NCBI GenBank assembly: GCA_026686845.1
Contig: JAIVEN010000013.1
Span: 9,010,001 to 9,074,000 of the forward strand
Length of the DNA stretch: 64,000 nt
Direction of reading: 5' to 3'
From: Adenanthera pavonina
Taxonomy: Eukaryota > Streptophyta > Magnoliopsida > Fabales > Fabaceae
Made by a program: the position numbers and the translations under genes. Positions 37,634 through 49,553 of this stretch are shown here, piece by piece (position 1 is the first letter of the stretch; every line of letters begins with the position of its first letter). The notes beneath the pieces were generated by a model. It was not told the origin of the DNA. It worked only from the letters and a program-made list of their open reading frames with translations, and ran no database searches.

Positions 37634-38930
37634 GTTTACCCCATTTGATACACCGGAATTTGTATGAGGAAAAGGGAAAGGGAAAAGAAAGCAAAATATC
37701 TCATTTGATGCGCAACAATAACCTTCCAGGGAAACCCTATTTTCCATTAAAGATATGAAAATGCGTTCCAGTGAGGAGCCAAAGGAATTTTCAATGTTCC
37801 ATGGAAATCTTCGTTTTTTTTTACTGAATTGTCCTTGTACCCAGACCGATCATCCCTTCATCTTCATTCTCCACTACCTGCGAGGTTTCACAACGGCGGT
37901 TGCGACGGAGGATTTTCAGGTCTGCTTCTTCATCACCACCACCATCCAAGATCTCACCTACAATGACCAAGATCTGCCATCTCCGTCATCTAAGATCTCA
38001 CCACCGTCACATTCGTTGCACAAATCAACTATCCGCCCATCTCCCTCACCTCTGTTGCATAGATCTACAGCATCTTCATCTCCATTGTACAGATCAACAA
38101 CATTTTCGTCTCCTTCGCCTCCGTTTGAGAGTTTTATTTTGTTTTCTTTTATCTTTTTTAATTCCCGAAGAAAGGGGAATTTTTTGTTAATTTATTTTTG
38201 ATTAAGGGGTATTATTGTCTTTGAATATATTATAGCTACCTCTCCATATTAAAATTTTTTTTATACCATATATATTAAATATACTTTAAAAATCTATTCC
38301 TAGGGTGAACAAGCTAGCTCGGCACCTTATTGGTTCGGTCCAGCCTGACTACATCGGGCCAATTAGGCCGAGCCAGGGTTAGGGCCAAACACCCTAACCC
38401 CGACTCGGCCCGACCTATATATATCTATATTTTTTTTAATTTTTTCAATTATTTTATATATTTTAATTGGTTTTGTAGAATTTTTATTTTTCATGTATCT
38501 AATACATTTACTATGTAAATATTATAAAAACATTTTAAAATTTTAATATTTCAAATTTTTTTAAATTTTGAATTAGTTTTTTATCTTAATATTTATGTAA
38601 AAATAATATATAATGGTTAAATATTCATAAATTTTGAAAAATTTTATTTTTTTTCTAAGATTATGTTTTAAGAAATTTATTTTTAAGTATAAATAAGTAT
38701 ATTTTTTATTATTAAATAATTTTTTTTATTTTTTAAAATATATATATATAGTATCGGGTCAGGCCGATATTGCCTCAAAGAACATCGGGTCGGGCATCGG
38801 ACAGGGTCAAGGCTGGCCGGACCCATGTTCACCCCTACCTATTCCCATCTTCATTTTTGTTCTCATTCTTATCCTCTTTTCTTCCTGTTCCTATCTCATA
38901 AAAAAATTCCGCGTGCGAAACAGGCCCTGA
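37634..38930. mobile_element. Insertion of about 1.3 kb, Harbinger-like, with a nested hAT element
   Basis: Absent from the matching place in the first copy (about 31185-31205). The right end read in reverse begins GGGCCTGTTTCGCACGCGGA; the left end has a weaker match (TTTGATACACCGGAATTTG). The left part carries a Ser/Pro/His-rich open frame (37755-38201) that looks like repeat sequence rather than a gene. The exact borders are not fixed because the host sequence also diverged here. Confidence 0.5.
38301..38837. mobile_element. hAT-type MITE, 537 bp, nested
   Basis: Target duplication TCTATTCC (38293-38300) and CCTATTCC (38838-38845), 7 of 8 matching. The termini are TAGGGTGAACA and, in reverse, TAGGGGTGAACA. 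The sub-terminal parts are GC-rich (CGGCCCGACC type) around an AT-rich centre. It sits inside the insertion at 37634-38930. Confidence 0.72.
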
Positions 38931-39441
38931 AGGCAATTGACGCTGGCATTAGATATCAAAACATTGGTTAGATGGGAAACTGCCAGGAAGCTGAAATGTT
39001 CTACATATCCCAAAAGTCAGACGGCATCAAAACTTTTTATTGTCTCTGCAAAGCATTATTAGACTCGTCTTATTTGGCTGCTATGGTGTTAAGGAAGGAG
39101 TCAATAACAGTTCATCAACAAGGTTAGTACTGGCTAATAGTTAACCCCATGACAAGCGAGGTGATCTGCACTAAAACATCTGCCGCAACATATGCTAATC
39201 ACTCTCCTCCGAGGCCTTTTATGTGGTAATTGATGAGGACGAGTGATCCATCAAGGCAATTTAGAGAGCCTTCCCTCTTTCTTGTCTTGTTTGAGACCAA
39301 TCCTATTCTATGCGGGTCTAATACTAATATCAAACATGATATGAACCTTAACATCCTCCCTAAACACTATTTAGTGTAGTGTCTTGGTCCCTTATTGGCC
39401 TATCAATACCATGACATGGGACTCAGAAAGTGACAACATAC

Positions 39442-40168
39442 CTGAACATGAAGCATTTTGAGGTCCCTCTTTACAGAAACAGAGGAATTGCTTGTCATAG
39501 CCGCACTCTCCACCAGATTTAGTGCATGCGTCGCACTGTTCATTAATACTTGCTCTCCATCGCAGCCCAAAACCATCATCTAATGCAGCCTTTATTTGTT
39601 GCATCATAACAGCTTGAGTTTGGGCTGGTTCTATCGGCATGATAACACTCTTGCATCCGCCCACGTACCATGGTCCAAGAAGGTAGTGGACAATACCACC
39701 ACCTCCATCGCATGCTTGATCAAAAGTATTCGGTTCAAATGAAGGCGTACCAGTGCAATCGTAGAGTAAGGTCACACTTGCAAGCCCTTCCACATACATG
39801 AACGGTGTGGAATCGAAGGTATTGTTTTTGTAATCACTTGGACAGATAGTGTAATAGTAATCATCCCTAACTACTGTAAGAATATCTGACTCATCCAAAC
39901 CAAGAATTCGATATTTGATGGACTGTATGACTATCGTTGGGATATTGCCTTCGCAATTCAGCTGGAATGCAGGAAGTCCACAATACTGTCGTCTGTTGTC
40001 TCCCCAGAAGGGATATTTGGCGTTTGAGATGGATCCACAGCTAAAAGTGTTACTGCTGCAGTTTGTAAACCGATCATCTTCCACACCAAGAGACGTTGGA
40101 ATATTGATAAAGATAAAGAAAGGGACCAAAAGGAAGAGCATAGAGGATGAATTAAGGGGAGGTTTCAT
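39442..40168 (-). CDS. LRK10L ectodomain cassette D
   Basis: Open exon from MKPPLNSSSMLFLLVPF (40168): signal peptide, GUB_WAK domain (TFSCGSISNAKYPFWGDNRR, QYCGLPAFQLNC) and WAK-associated end (CDACTKSGGECGYD..FLCFC). The donor TCAG|GTATGT is at 39442/39441. The length is 727 nt, 242 codons plus one base, phase 1 as required by exon 2 of the kinase gene. It is the tandem-duplicate partner of C; compared with C it lacks several residues around the C-terminal domain. Unspliced, it would end after about 15 extra residues. No kinase exon follows. Confidence 0.78.
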
Positions 40169-43100
40169 GTCGGAAAGAAACTCGAACAGAAACGAGAATA
40201 ATGGAATGCAGGGTCAAAAGATGAGATGAGATTAATGAAACCGTACAGTAGATGATTATATGGACTAATGAAATAGCATTTCGTTTTTCACCAACCACGC
40301 AGTCATGGAGAGTCCTGAAAACGAAGGCTTTTGAAAAAGTTCAGATTTTGAAGTTTCCTGGAAATTTAAACCAAATGGACAAATTCGTATAGATGGCTGA
40401 GGAATAGTATAATTACTGATTAGCATAATTATTGCATCATGCACTCAATAATTTTTTATTTTCGAATTAAAAGTAACAATATATATATATATATATGTAT
40501 ATCGTTGGAGAGAAGCCTAACGTGGTCAAGTCCTTGGTGACTTTTGGGAACTATTCAAAAATGTAAATGGAACCAGCAACTAGGTGAAAAGTCTAAGTAA
40601 CGGTATAATAAATGAAGGACATACTCCGATACTGGAGGAGATAGAAAGGCAACTATGAAAGGAAAGGAGAGTTAGTCAAGAGACTAATTCATAGATAGAT
40701 TTCTAAGAAATTAACAAAAAAAAATTCTCTACGCATGCACGTACTAGTAAAAAGGTTATACTTCACGCGGGAGAAAAAAAACTAGTAAAAAGGGGCCTAC
40801 AAGGAAATAATAACAAGATAAAATGCATACAGATGGAATAAATCAATCAAATGCAAGCATCATCATGACATTAAATTAAAATAAGTCCAGCCCAAAAAAA
40901 GTTAAAATGTCATATAGTCTGATTAGATAATGAAGGGAAGAATTAATATTATAAGAAAAAAATTGGATTGATAACATTAGCGTGAAAGAATCGTAGAAAT
41001 ATCAATTAAATATTTTAGACTTTGAAAATTGATTTCATTTTGGATGGTTCTGGATTCTCTAAAAATATATTATTTTAAATTACTTTTAGTCAATCAATTT
41101 ATTTAATCAACTTAAATTTATTAAAAATAATTATTTATCTTTAGTAAAAATTTTAAATCGTCCAAATGAACAAAACTATTAAAATTAAAATTTATTTAAA
41201 TCAACTCTTTTTTCTTTTTTAAAAGTTTATACAAAGACTATAAAACAACTAGCAATAAAAAGATAAGGTTTTTTAAATTGCCATTATACAACGTTATTGC
41301 CAATAAAGAACGCGCAACACAAATATTGAAATCATAATCTTCAAAGCTTTCAAACAAATTCTATTTTACTTGTGTGTAACTCAAGAAGCGAGAAGGATGA
41401 GATGCATTAAAATAAAATCTCAAGTTCAACTCTCATGTTATAATATATTATTATTATTAATTAATTAATATTAATAATAATATGACTAAGTCTAATTATT
41501 TCCATTGTTAATTCATACTCCACTCTATGAGCTTAAACGATGACAAACAGGCAAATGCCAAGTACAAAGAAATGATAACACAGTTATGGGCATTCAACAA
41601 GGACATGTTATAGGTATTATTCAGTTAAAAAAAGGACACATTTTTATTTCAAACCTAACAAAATAATAATATAAAATTTGAAACTCCGATCATACAATTC
41701 AAATTCAAAATAATAAAATAAAGCCATCCATAATCCTATACAAACGAAAAAAAAAGAATGTAAACTCATATTTATCTTGACAGGTGTTAGATCAAATTCC
41801 TATAAGTTCTTCATAAAACTATGCGTATATGATATATACATAAAAAAAAAAAATTGGAAAAGAACTCTACTGATGTCATCAATTGAGATGGGGTCTTTGA
41901 AATCCCTGTCTCATCTATCTCTCTCTCTGTTTGTGGTGATTTTTTTTTTTCATGTTTCATTTTCTAGTCTTTTAATTTGAGGAGAGATGATTTTGTAATT
42001 GAATATGTATATATATAGTCCAGCTCCAATATATTTTTATTTTAAATCATACATTGTAACCGTCACGGGCTAAAATGATATACACACACATATATAATAA
42101 GTATATTAAGATATTTTGAAGATACAGAACAGTAAGCCGAGGACTTCAGTGGCAAAGCAGGTTTCTAGTCAAAATCATACGGGGGGCCAGTTGAAACTCT
42201 TGCAGTTAGACTTTATAAATTATTTTTAAAAATATTCATAAAAAGCGTTAAAAAGAAATAATTTCTAATGGGTAAAATTATTTGATAACTACTTTTATTG
42301 ATATGATTATAATAGTTAGAATTTAAAAAAAAAATCGTTAAAATAATTAATAATTTTCGGAGATCATACTTGTTATTTCAAATAGAATTGCTTTCTACTT
42401 CAACCGTAAAGAAATTTTCTTGATTCATTTTCACATCAGAAAATAAAGTTTATTACTCCTAAAAAATAATTATTGTTTAGGGAGAAAAAACAAAAATTAG
42501 CTAAGCACTCCATTTCATTGAAAAGAAATATTCTTTTAAAGAAATAAACAACTTGTACTCTCCAAGAAGTCAGTAAGTCTCGGGTTTAAAAGAAAAGAGG
42601 TTTTCCGGGTAGAAGATATGAAACGATTTCATAATCTTACTATTACAAAAGACAGATGATTTCTAAGAAACCTTGAATCAATCACAGCCGCACAATGCAG
42701 TGGTGGAGAAGAGGCGCTGCTTTCAACAAAGAGTTCTAGATGAAGACTAAGAAAATTTAATTGTAGGAAATATAAAATTGATTCCCACCTAAGTTGACAG
42801 TGAGACTCCCAGAAAAATATCCTCAAAATTCTACAAGCAGTAGTATCTTAACTTTTTTACTTTTCTTTTCACTTCTTTGATCATCTATATATTCTCTATA
42901 TCTTTGTTTTGATTGTGTTTCCTAATAAATATGCTTAAGTATTAAAGCTCATAACTACAAGGGGCCATGGGACTCAATTTCAAAGCCTGGCCTTGTTTGG
43001 TTTTACATTTGAACCCAAAACTCAGTTTTCTTTACTATTGTAAAAAAGAATCACTAAAATATAAACTTATGTTTTAAACTCAAAACCCAGTTAATATCGA

Positions 43101-43592
43101 AGTAACATGTCCCTACTTCTATCCAAACTCAGTTTTCCTTCCTAAACTGCTTCTATCCAAACAAGCTTTTACAAAAATGGAACCAAACAGGAGCATCATG
43201 AGTCATGACTAAAAACACTACTGAGCTATTAGTCTATTACTTTGAATTAGATAAATCAGATTATCAAAAAACAATGGGTAGAAATAATCATACACAAGTT
43301 AGACTTAAGTACAAAAACACAGAAAAATTACTGTTCGTGCAGAGCCATTAAGCTGATGTAGCTCAAATGGCTTAGCTTCACTGTTAATTCTGGTAAATAT
43401 ATAAGCACGTGGATTAGATCCCTATCAAATTAAATTAGATCTCATTAAGTATTTCACGAAATGTAACCGAACAGAGTAATATGATTTAATCCATTCAATT
43501 GGATCTCACTTCAATTTTTACTGTTAGCATATGTCTATCAGTCTCAGTATTTCATAACACCACCCCATCCACCTCCTCAGCAATAGGACAGG
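40169..43592. other. Spacer upstream of cassette D (second copy of duplicated spacer)
   Basis: No coding exon. Copy of 32425-36702 but without the MITE at 35154-35517. Includes an (AT)n run near 40480 and a SINE-like stretch at about 43345-43445. Confidence 0.6.
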
Positions 43593-43694
43593 GATCTAAA
43601 TCCAATCCTTTACCACTTTCTTCCTATTCCCATGCCATGAATTTCTAAGAAACAAAAAAAAAAAAAAATTGGTGCATGATGTTTGTAGACATAC

Positions 43695-44448
43695 CTGAAG
43701 GCCCCTGAGGAGTTGAATCACCCCTTTTGGAATAATAACAGGTAGTCTTATTTGAACCCAAATCATAGCCACAGACTCCTCCTCTTCCCTGACACTCTTT
43801 ACATTCAACAATACCAGCTATCCATTGCACTTCAAATCCACCACTAAGCAACTCTTTTACTTTGCTCAAATTCACAAGATCAACCAACGTAGGAACTTCA
43901 ACAGGAACTACCACTGTTGTGGTGCATGCCGCCAAAATGTTAGGAATAATACTATCCAATAGTGCATAGGTATATTCATTCTGAAACCCAATTTTGGAAC
44001 AAGAAAAGTATCCATAGTTTACTGAAGGAATCAATGGACAACCATATAGAAGGGTAAGATTTTGTACGCCAGGCATATATTGAAACACCTGAGGGTCAAG
44101 GCTTGTGTTGAGAAGCTGTTTTGGGCATAGGTCTTGCTCGTAGTAGTCGTTTCTAACAATTTTCATGATATGTTGATCAGGATCGGCAACCAAAACCACG
44201 TATCTGACGTCTCCGATTGTCATGAAGGTCAAACCTTCAGAACAATTGAGGAGCAATTCAGGGTAGCCGCAACCTGCCGGACGGCCATTGCCCCAGAAAG
44301 GAAACCCCAGGCTTTTAATCTTGCCACAATCATACAGATTTCCGCAAGCTGTATAATAATCATCGGTGCTCGAATACGAAGGAATCTGGAGGAATAACGA
44401 AAGGGTTATGCACGAAAGAAGAAACGGAGGGGTGAAGAAAGAAGCCAT
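43695..44448 (-). CDS. LRK10L ectodomain cassette E
   Basis: Open exon of the third ectodomain type (NLYDCGKIKSLGFPFWGNGR, GCGYPELLLNC). I prefer the ATG at 44448 (MASFFTPPFLLSCITLSLFL), since F starts at the matching place and a signal peptide follows; an in-frame ATG at 44490 would add 14 Ser-rich residues. The WAK-associated end is CKECQGRGGVCGYDLG. The donor TCAG|GTATGT is at 43695/43694. The length is 754 nt, 251 codons plus one, phase 1. A TATA-type AATTTATATC lies at about 44564-44573 on the gene strand. Unspliced, it would end after about 15 residues with a Phe-rich tail. It is the best preserved of the E/F/G group. Confidence 0.78.
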
Positions 44449-45888
44449 AGTGAGAGAGGAAGACACTGACGAAGAAATGGATTTTAGCACTGAGAGAAGA
44501 ATTTACGTTTGGGTGAAGATATGTCGACGTATTCAACGGTAGTGATTTGATTTGAAGAATTGAGATATAAATTTGACCTTGAAAGTTTTTTATGGTTTAT
44601 CTATTGTGGACATAAGTTTTTGACCAGGAAGGAGACATAAGTATTATAAATGTTTTGTAAGTCGAATGTTACTTGTCTCATACCATTAACTTAAGCATTT
44701 TTCATCAGCTCACATGGTGGAGTGTCCTCTTATGCCTTCAATGTGAAGAATTTAGGTCGCATAAAGTTGCATGAACCGTGGAAAACTGGGGCTTGCATGA
44801 ACCAATGGCTCAGGTCGCTCAGACCACAGAAAGAAAGTCCCATAAACCTTGGGTTCACTTTTTAGGACAGATAGAAAGACCTATCTGTCCTGAAGTTGTT
44901 AGACAGTGAAGAAGTAAGGTCGTAATCTTAATTTTAGAAGGAAGAAGATGAGTTCTAAGAAGCCTTGATCTTTCACAACCGCGCGAGCTGTGATGGAGTA
45001 GGGGTTGCTCTCACGTATAGTAGACGTATGCCATTTAGTGATTGAACAAGAAGAGATATTTTCCTTTTCTAGCTAGGGAAAGACAAGGAAAATTTAATTC
45101 TAGGAATATAAAATTCATCCACACTCAATTTTATAGCAAGTCTACCGGTAGTTAGCCCACAAAATCCTTCAAGCAGCAATGTTTCATCCTCTGACTTCCC
45201 TACTTCTTCGATCATCAATTGTTTCATTGTGTTTTCTAATGAAAACTAGAAAGCATATCATCAATGCCACGGAGTTAAAAATTATAAATGTTGCCTGAGA
45301 ATTTAAAATTCAAAAAGCTAGAAAGAAATACAAAATCACTGCCAATAAAGAAAGCAACAAAATGTTAAATTATAATGTGCAAAGCTTTCAAACAAAGTCT
45401 ATGTGACTTGTGTGTAACTCAAAAAGCGAAAAGGATGTGATGCATTAAAATAAAATCTGAAGTTCAACTCTCTTGTTATTATAAATTGTTATTATTAATA
45501 TTAATAATAATAGGACTTAGTATCGTTGTTGACATTGTTAATTCATACTCCACTCTATGAGCTTCAACTGTGACAAACAGGTAATTGCCAAGTACAAAGA
45601 AATACGAACACAGTTATGGACATTCAATAAGGACACTTTATAGGTATTATATATTTAGTACCAAAGAAAGGAAGGACAGAGTTTTATTTCAAACATAAAT
45701 AATAATATAAAATTGGAAACTCCGATCATACAATTCAAACTAACAAAATAAAGCCATCCATAATCCTATATTAATAACGGGAAAAAAAATGTAAACTCTC
45801 TTTTTTATCTTGAGAGATGTGTTATATCAAAATCCTATAAGTTCTTCAACAAATGATACATATATGATAAATGCAATAAAGAGAATTA

Positions 45889-46035
45889 ATTATAGGGAGC
45901 ACATAAGCAACTTATTTAAATGGAAAGATCATTTCCTATCCATCATGCGCTATCTCCTTCCAATTATGCGTCATTTTCATGCATGAAGTACCTTCGCTTA
46001 AATAAGTGACTTGCATGGTTCTTCTAATTAATTTT
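45889..46035. mobile_element. Small MITE, copy 1
   Basis: The terminal parts AATTAATTATAGGGAGCACA and, in reverse, AATTAGAAGAACCATGCAAG pair, with inner ACTTATTTAA arms. The matching place of the paralogous spacer (about 41850) lacks the insert. Copy 2 lies 130 bp further on. Confidence 0.6.
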
Positions 46036-46167
46036 TCCTAAAAAAATTGGTCAAAAACTCGTCAGACGTCATCCAGTTAGATAGGGTCTTTGAAATTTCT
46101 CTCATTTTTTTCTTTAATTTTAATTTTTTTTAAAATTTTTTTATCATGTTTCATTTTCTACTCTTAG

Positions 46168-46325
46168 GGAAAAATTAATCATAGAAACCACGCAAACAAC
46201 TTATTTAAGTAGAGGCACAATTTCTCACCTATCATGCACTATCCCCTACTGATCATGTGTCATTTTCATGCGTTCAGTGCATTCACCTAAATAAGTTGTT
46301 TGCATATTCTTCTAATTAATTCTCC
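46168..46325. mobile_element. Small MITE, copy 2
   Basis: Ends GGGAAAAATTAATCATAG and, in reverse, GGGAGAATTAATTAGAAG. The uninterrupted version of the target reads TTCTAGTCTTTTAATTTG at about 41965-41985, so this is a clear insertion. Confidence 0.65.
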
Positions 46326-46471
46326 CTTCTTTTAATTTGACAACCACATATATGTTTTTACAATTGAATATACATATGTAGTCAAGCTCCAATATAATAT
46401 ACTTTATTTTAAATGGTATATTGAAAGTGTCACGGGTAAAATGGTATATTTATATTGATTTATTTATTTTG

Positions 46472-46699
46472 AAGAATTTAAAAGAGAGGAAAAGAATGAA
46501 AAATTAAATTTTTTTTATTTAATTTAACAAATTTGAGTGGAAACCAGAATTTTCCTTCAACCTTCTCCTTTCCCTTCTCTTGAGAGGGAAGTACAATCCT
46601 TCCCTTACTTAATTTAGAAAAAATATAAAATAAAAAATCTAAATTTTCTTTTGCCCCACTATCTCTTTCCTTTACCCAACAAAACGGACCCAAATTTTA
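46472..46699. mobile_element. Insertion of about 230 bp, probable MITE
   Basis: Sequence present here but not between TTTTGAAG and ATACAGAA at about 42113-42130 of the paralogous spacer. The 8-bp flanks TTTTGAAG and ATTTTAAG are similar. Ends in AAAACGGACCC. The class is uncertain. Confidence 0.45.
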
Positions 46700-47084
46700 A
46701 GATACAGAATAGTAAGGCGGCGACTACAATGGCAGAGCACGTTTCTGAGCAAATCATGCGGAGGCCAGTTGAAATTCTTGTGGCTAGACTTAGATTATTT
46801 TTAAATTATTTTTTAAAAAATAAAAAAATAATTTCCGCATTAAAGTAACATCTTAAATTTAAATATTATAAATGAAAAAAACTATAATAAGAGAATTACT
46901 TTTATTTAGTTTGATATTGGATAACATATAATTATAAAAAAGAGAAATAATTTCCTTTGCACAAAAGTATTTGATATCTATTTTTATTAATATTGTAATA
47001 GTTAGATTTAAAAAAAAAATTTCTATAATAATTAATATTTTTGGGAGATGATACTTTTTATTTGCTTTCTCTTTCAACTTTTAA

Positions 47085-47818
47085 GTCCCTATTTAGTTTA
47101 TCTTTTTAAAAAAAAAATTATAGTTTTTAAAAAAGAAACCACAGTTCTCTAAAAAGATACATTTGTTCAAATATAAATTACCTTTTAAAAAAATGAGAAG
47201 TGAGTTAAATTATAATTTTGAAAATAAAAAGAAAAGTTACTTTTTCTTTAACAAAACATGAGTTTTGAAAAATGAGAAGTAAATTTATTTTATATTATAC
47301 ATCTAAAAATATTTTTAACCCTTATTATTCAAATAGATTTTTTGTCAAACTTACTTTTATAAAAATAATATCTAAACATAACAACTTACAATAAACTTAC
47401 TTTATCTTAACTTAATTTTACAAAACTGATAACCAAATAAGTGTCTATTTAGTTTATCTTTATAAAAAAGAAACTATGATTTTTAATGATGGTTTTCTAA
47501 GAAAATGTATTTAGTTAAACACAAACTATCTTTTTAAAAAATGAAAAATGAGTTAAACTGTAGTTTTGAAAAATGAGGAAAAAAATTACTTTTCCTTTAA
47601 CAAAATGTGGATTTTGAAAAAGGAGAAGTAAATTTACTTTATATTATACACCTAAAAGTACTTTTAATTCTTATCATTCAAATAGATTTGTTGTTTAACT
47701 TACTTTTAGAAAAATAATATCTAAACATAACAACTTATAACAAACTTACTTTATCTAAACTTTATTTTTACTAATTTCATTTACCTTAATTTTACAAAAT
47801 TGAGAACCAAATGTAACT
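47085..47818. mobile_element. Two Tourist-like MITEs in tandem
   Basis: Units 47085-47437 and 47441-47818 are copies of the same family in the same orientation (starts GTCCCTATTTAGTTTATC and GTGTCTATTTAGTTTATC), separated by TAA (47438-47440) and bounded by TAA at 47082-47084 and 47819-47821. They are related to the element at 35154-35517. One element probably inserted in the TAA duplication of the other. Confidence 0.62.
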
Positions 47819-48792
47819 TAAGTGCTTGGAGAGACCGATGATTTTTTATTTCTGTCAAACCTAATCAATCACAGCCGCACGATGCAGTGATGGAGAAGAG
47901 GCTGCTTTGAACAAATAGAGAAACGTTTCTAGAGGAAGACTAAGAAGATTTAATTCTAGGAAATATAAAATTGACTCCCACCTAATTCTAGAAAAATATC
48001 CTCAAATTTCTTCAAGCGGTAGTATCTTATCTTATATTTTTTTTTCACTTCTTTGATCATCCGTTCTCTATAGCTTTGTTTGATTGTGTTTCCTGATAAA
48101 ATATGCTCAGGTATTAAATCTCATAGCTACAAGGGGCCACAGGCCTCAAAACTTTCAAAGCTCCTAAAGCCATCAAGAGTCATGACTAAAAACACTACTG
48201 AGCTATTAGTCTATTACTTTGAATTGAATTAGACAAATCAGATGATTAAAAAACAATGGGTAGAAATAATCAACAAAAGATAGTCTTCAGTTCTAGACAG
48301 AGGAATCAAACTACTGTTCGTGCATAGCCATTGAGCTGATGTAGCTTAGATGGTTTAGCGTCACTCTTAATTCAGGTAAATATCCTAAGTACCTGGACTA
48401 GATCCCTATAAAATTAATCTCATGAAGTATTACACGAAATCTGACCGAACAGAGTCAGGTTTAATCCATTCAACTGGATCTCATTCTTCACTGTATCTTA
48501 TAAAGTACGAATACTGCAAAATAAATGTTATAGTCTTGTCATGCCAGACACTGAAATTGAATATGACCCAACATTATTAGATTTCTAGTTATACGTATGA
48601 ACTTCAAGTTTTACTGTGGTATCATATATCTATCAGTCTCAACACTTCTTAATAATACCCTCTATCCCCTTCCTCAGCAATAGTACAGAGATCTAAATCC
48701 GACCCTTAACTCTTTCGTACTTCCTATTCCATGTCATGAATTTTCTAAGCAGCAATGAAATTTTCTATCGGTGCATCATGTTATAGACGTGC

Positions 48793-49553
48793 CTGAAGGC
48801 CCCTGAGGCTGAGGCTGAGGTGTTGCATCACCTCTTATGCGATAGCAGGCAGGCTTATACGAGCCCACATCATAGACACAGACTCCCCCTGTTTTCTGAC
48901 AATCATAGCATTCAACAATACCAGCTATCCATTTCACTTCAAATCCATCTTTAAGTAACCCTAGTATTGTGCTCAAATCCACAAGATCAACCAATGACGT
49001 AGGAACTTCAACTGGAACAACCACGCTTGTATAGCATGACACAAATATCTGGAGTAGTAAACAACAGCGCATAGCCATATGGAGTATGAAACCCATTTTT
49101 GCGACAAGAAAAATCTCCAGAATTTAGCGAAGGAATTATCGGACAACCATATAGAAGGGTAAGATTTTTTATTTCAGGTACGTATTGAAGCACCTGAGGG
49201 TCAAGGCTTGTGTTGAGAAGTTGATTTGGGCACAGATCATTCATATAGTCCAACCTAACTATTTTTAGAACATGTTGGTCTGGATTGGCATCCAAAACTT
49301 GGTATGTGACATTCCGGATTGTTATGAAGGTTGAATCTTCAGAGCAATTGAGATACAACTCAGGGTACCCACAACCTTGTGGACGGTCATTGCCCCAGAA
49401 AGGAAACCCGAGGTTTTTAATATTCCCACAATCATACAGATTACGGCAAGCTTTATAATAATCGTCGGTGGTGCTGGAATACAAAGGAATCTGGAGCAGT
49501 AACGAAAGTGTTATGCACGAAAGAAGAAACGGAGGGGTGAAGAAAGAAGCCAT
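48793..49553 (-). pseudogene. LRK10L ectodomain cassette F, frameshifted and with an altered splice donor
   Basis: Closest to E: MASFFTPPFLLSCITLSLLL, NLYDCGNIKNLGFPFWGNDR, GCGYPELYLNC, then after a break the end CYDCQKTGGVCVYDVG. The frame shifts near 49043-49045 (a TTT run on the gene strand): the first part reads on into ..RGCSS and stops, while the second part begins in another frame at ..SCYTSVVVPVEVP. The exon is 761 nt, one more than a phase-1 length, so a single inserted base fits. In addition, the donor that is GT in the other open cassettes reads CAG|GCACGT here (48792-48791), and a conserved Cys-Gly has become Cys-Val. Two independent defects argue for decay rather than a sequencing error. 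A secreted N-terminal fragment could still be made. Confidence 0.8.

Larger units (their letters stand above)
44449..48792. other. Spacer between cassettes F and E, rich in MITEs
   Basis: No coding exon. Large parts (about 45260-46840 and 47860-48670) align with the spacers upstream of C and D. MITE-sized insertions account for most of the differences and are listed separately. A SINE-like stretch lies at about 48325-48420. Confidence 0.6.

Noticed and set aside
37755..38201. 148-codon open frame, Ser/Pro/His-rich
   Set aside because: Entirely within the 37.6-38.9 kb insertion; composition is that of repeated TCATCT/TCTCCA units and no domain is visible.
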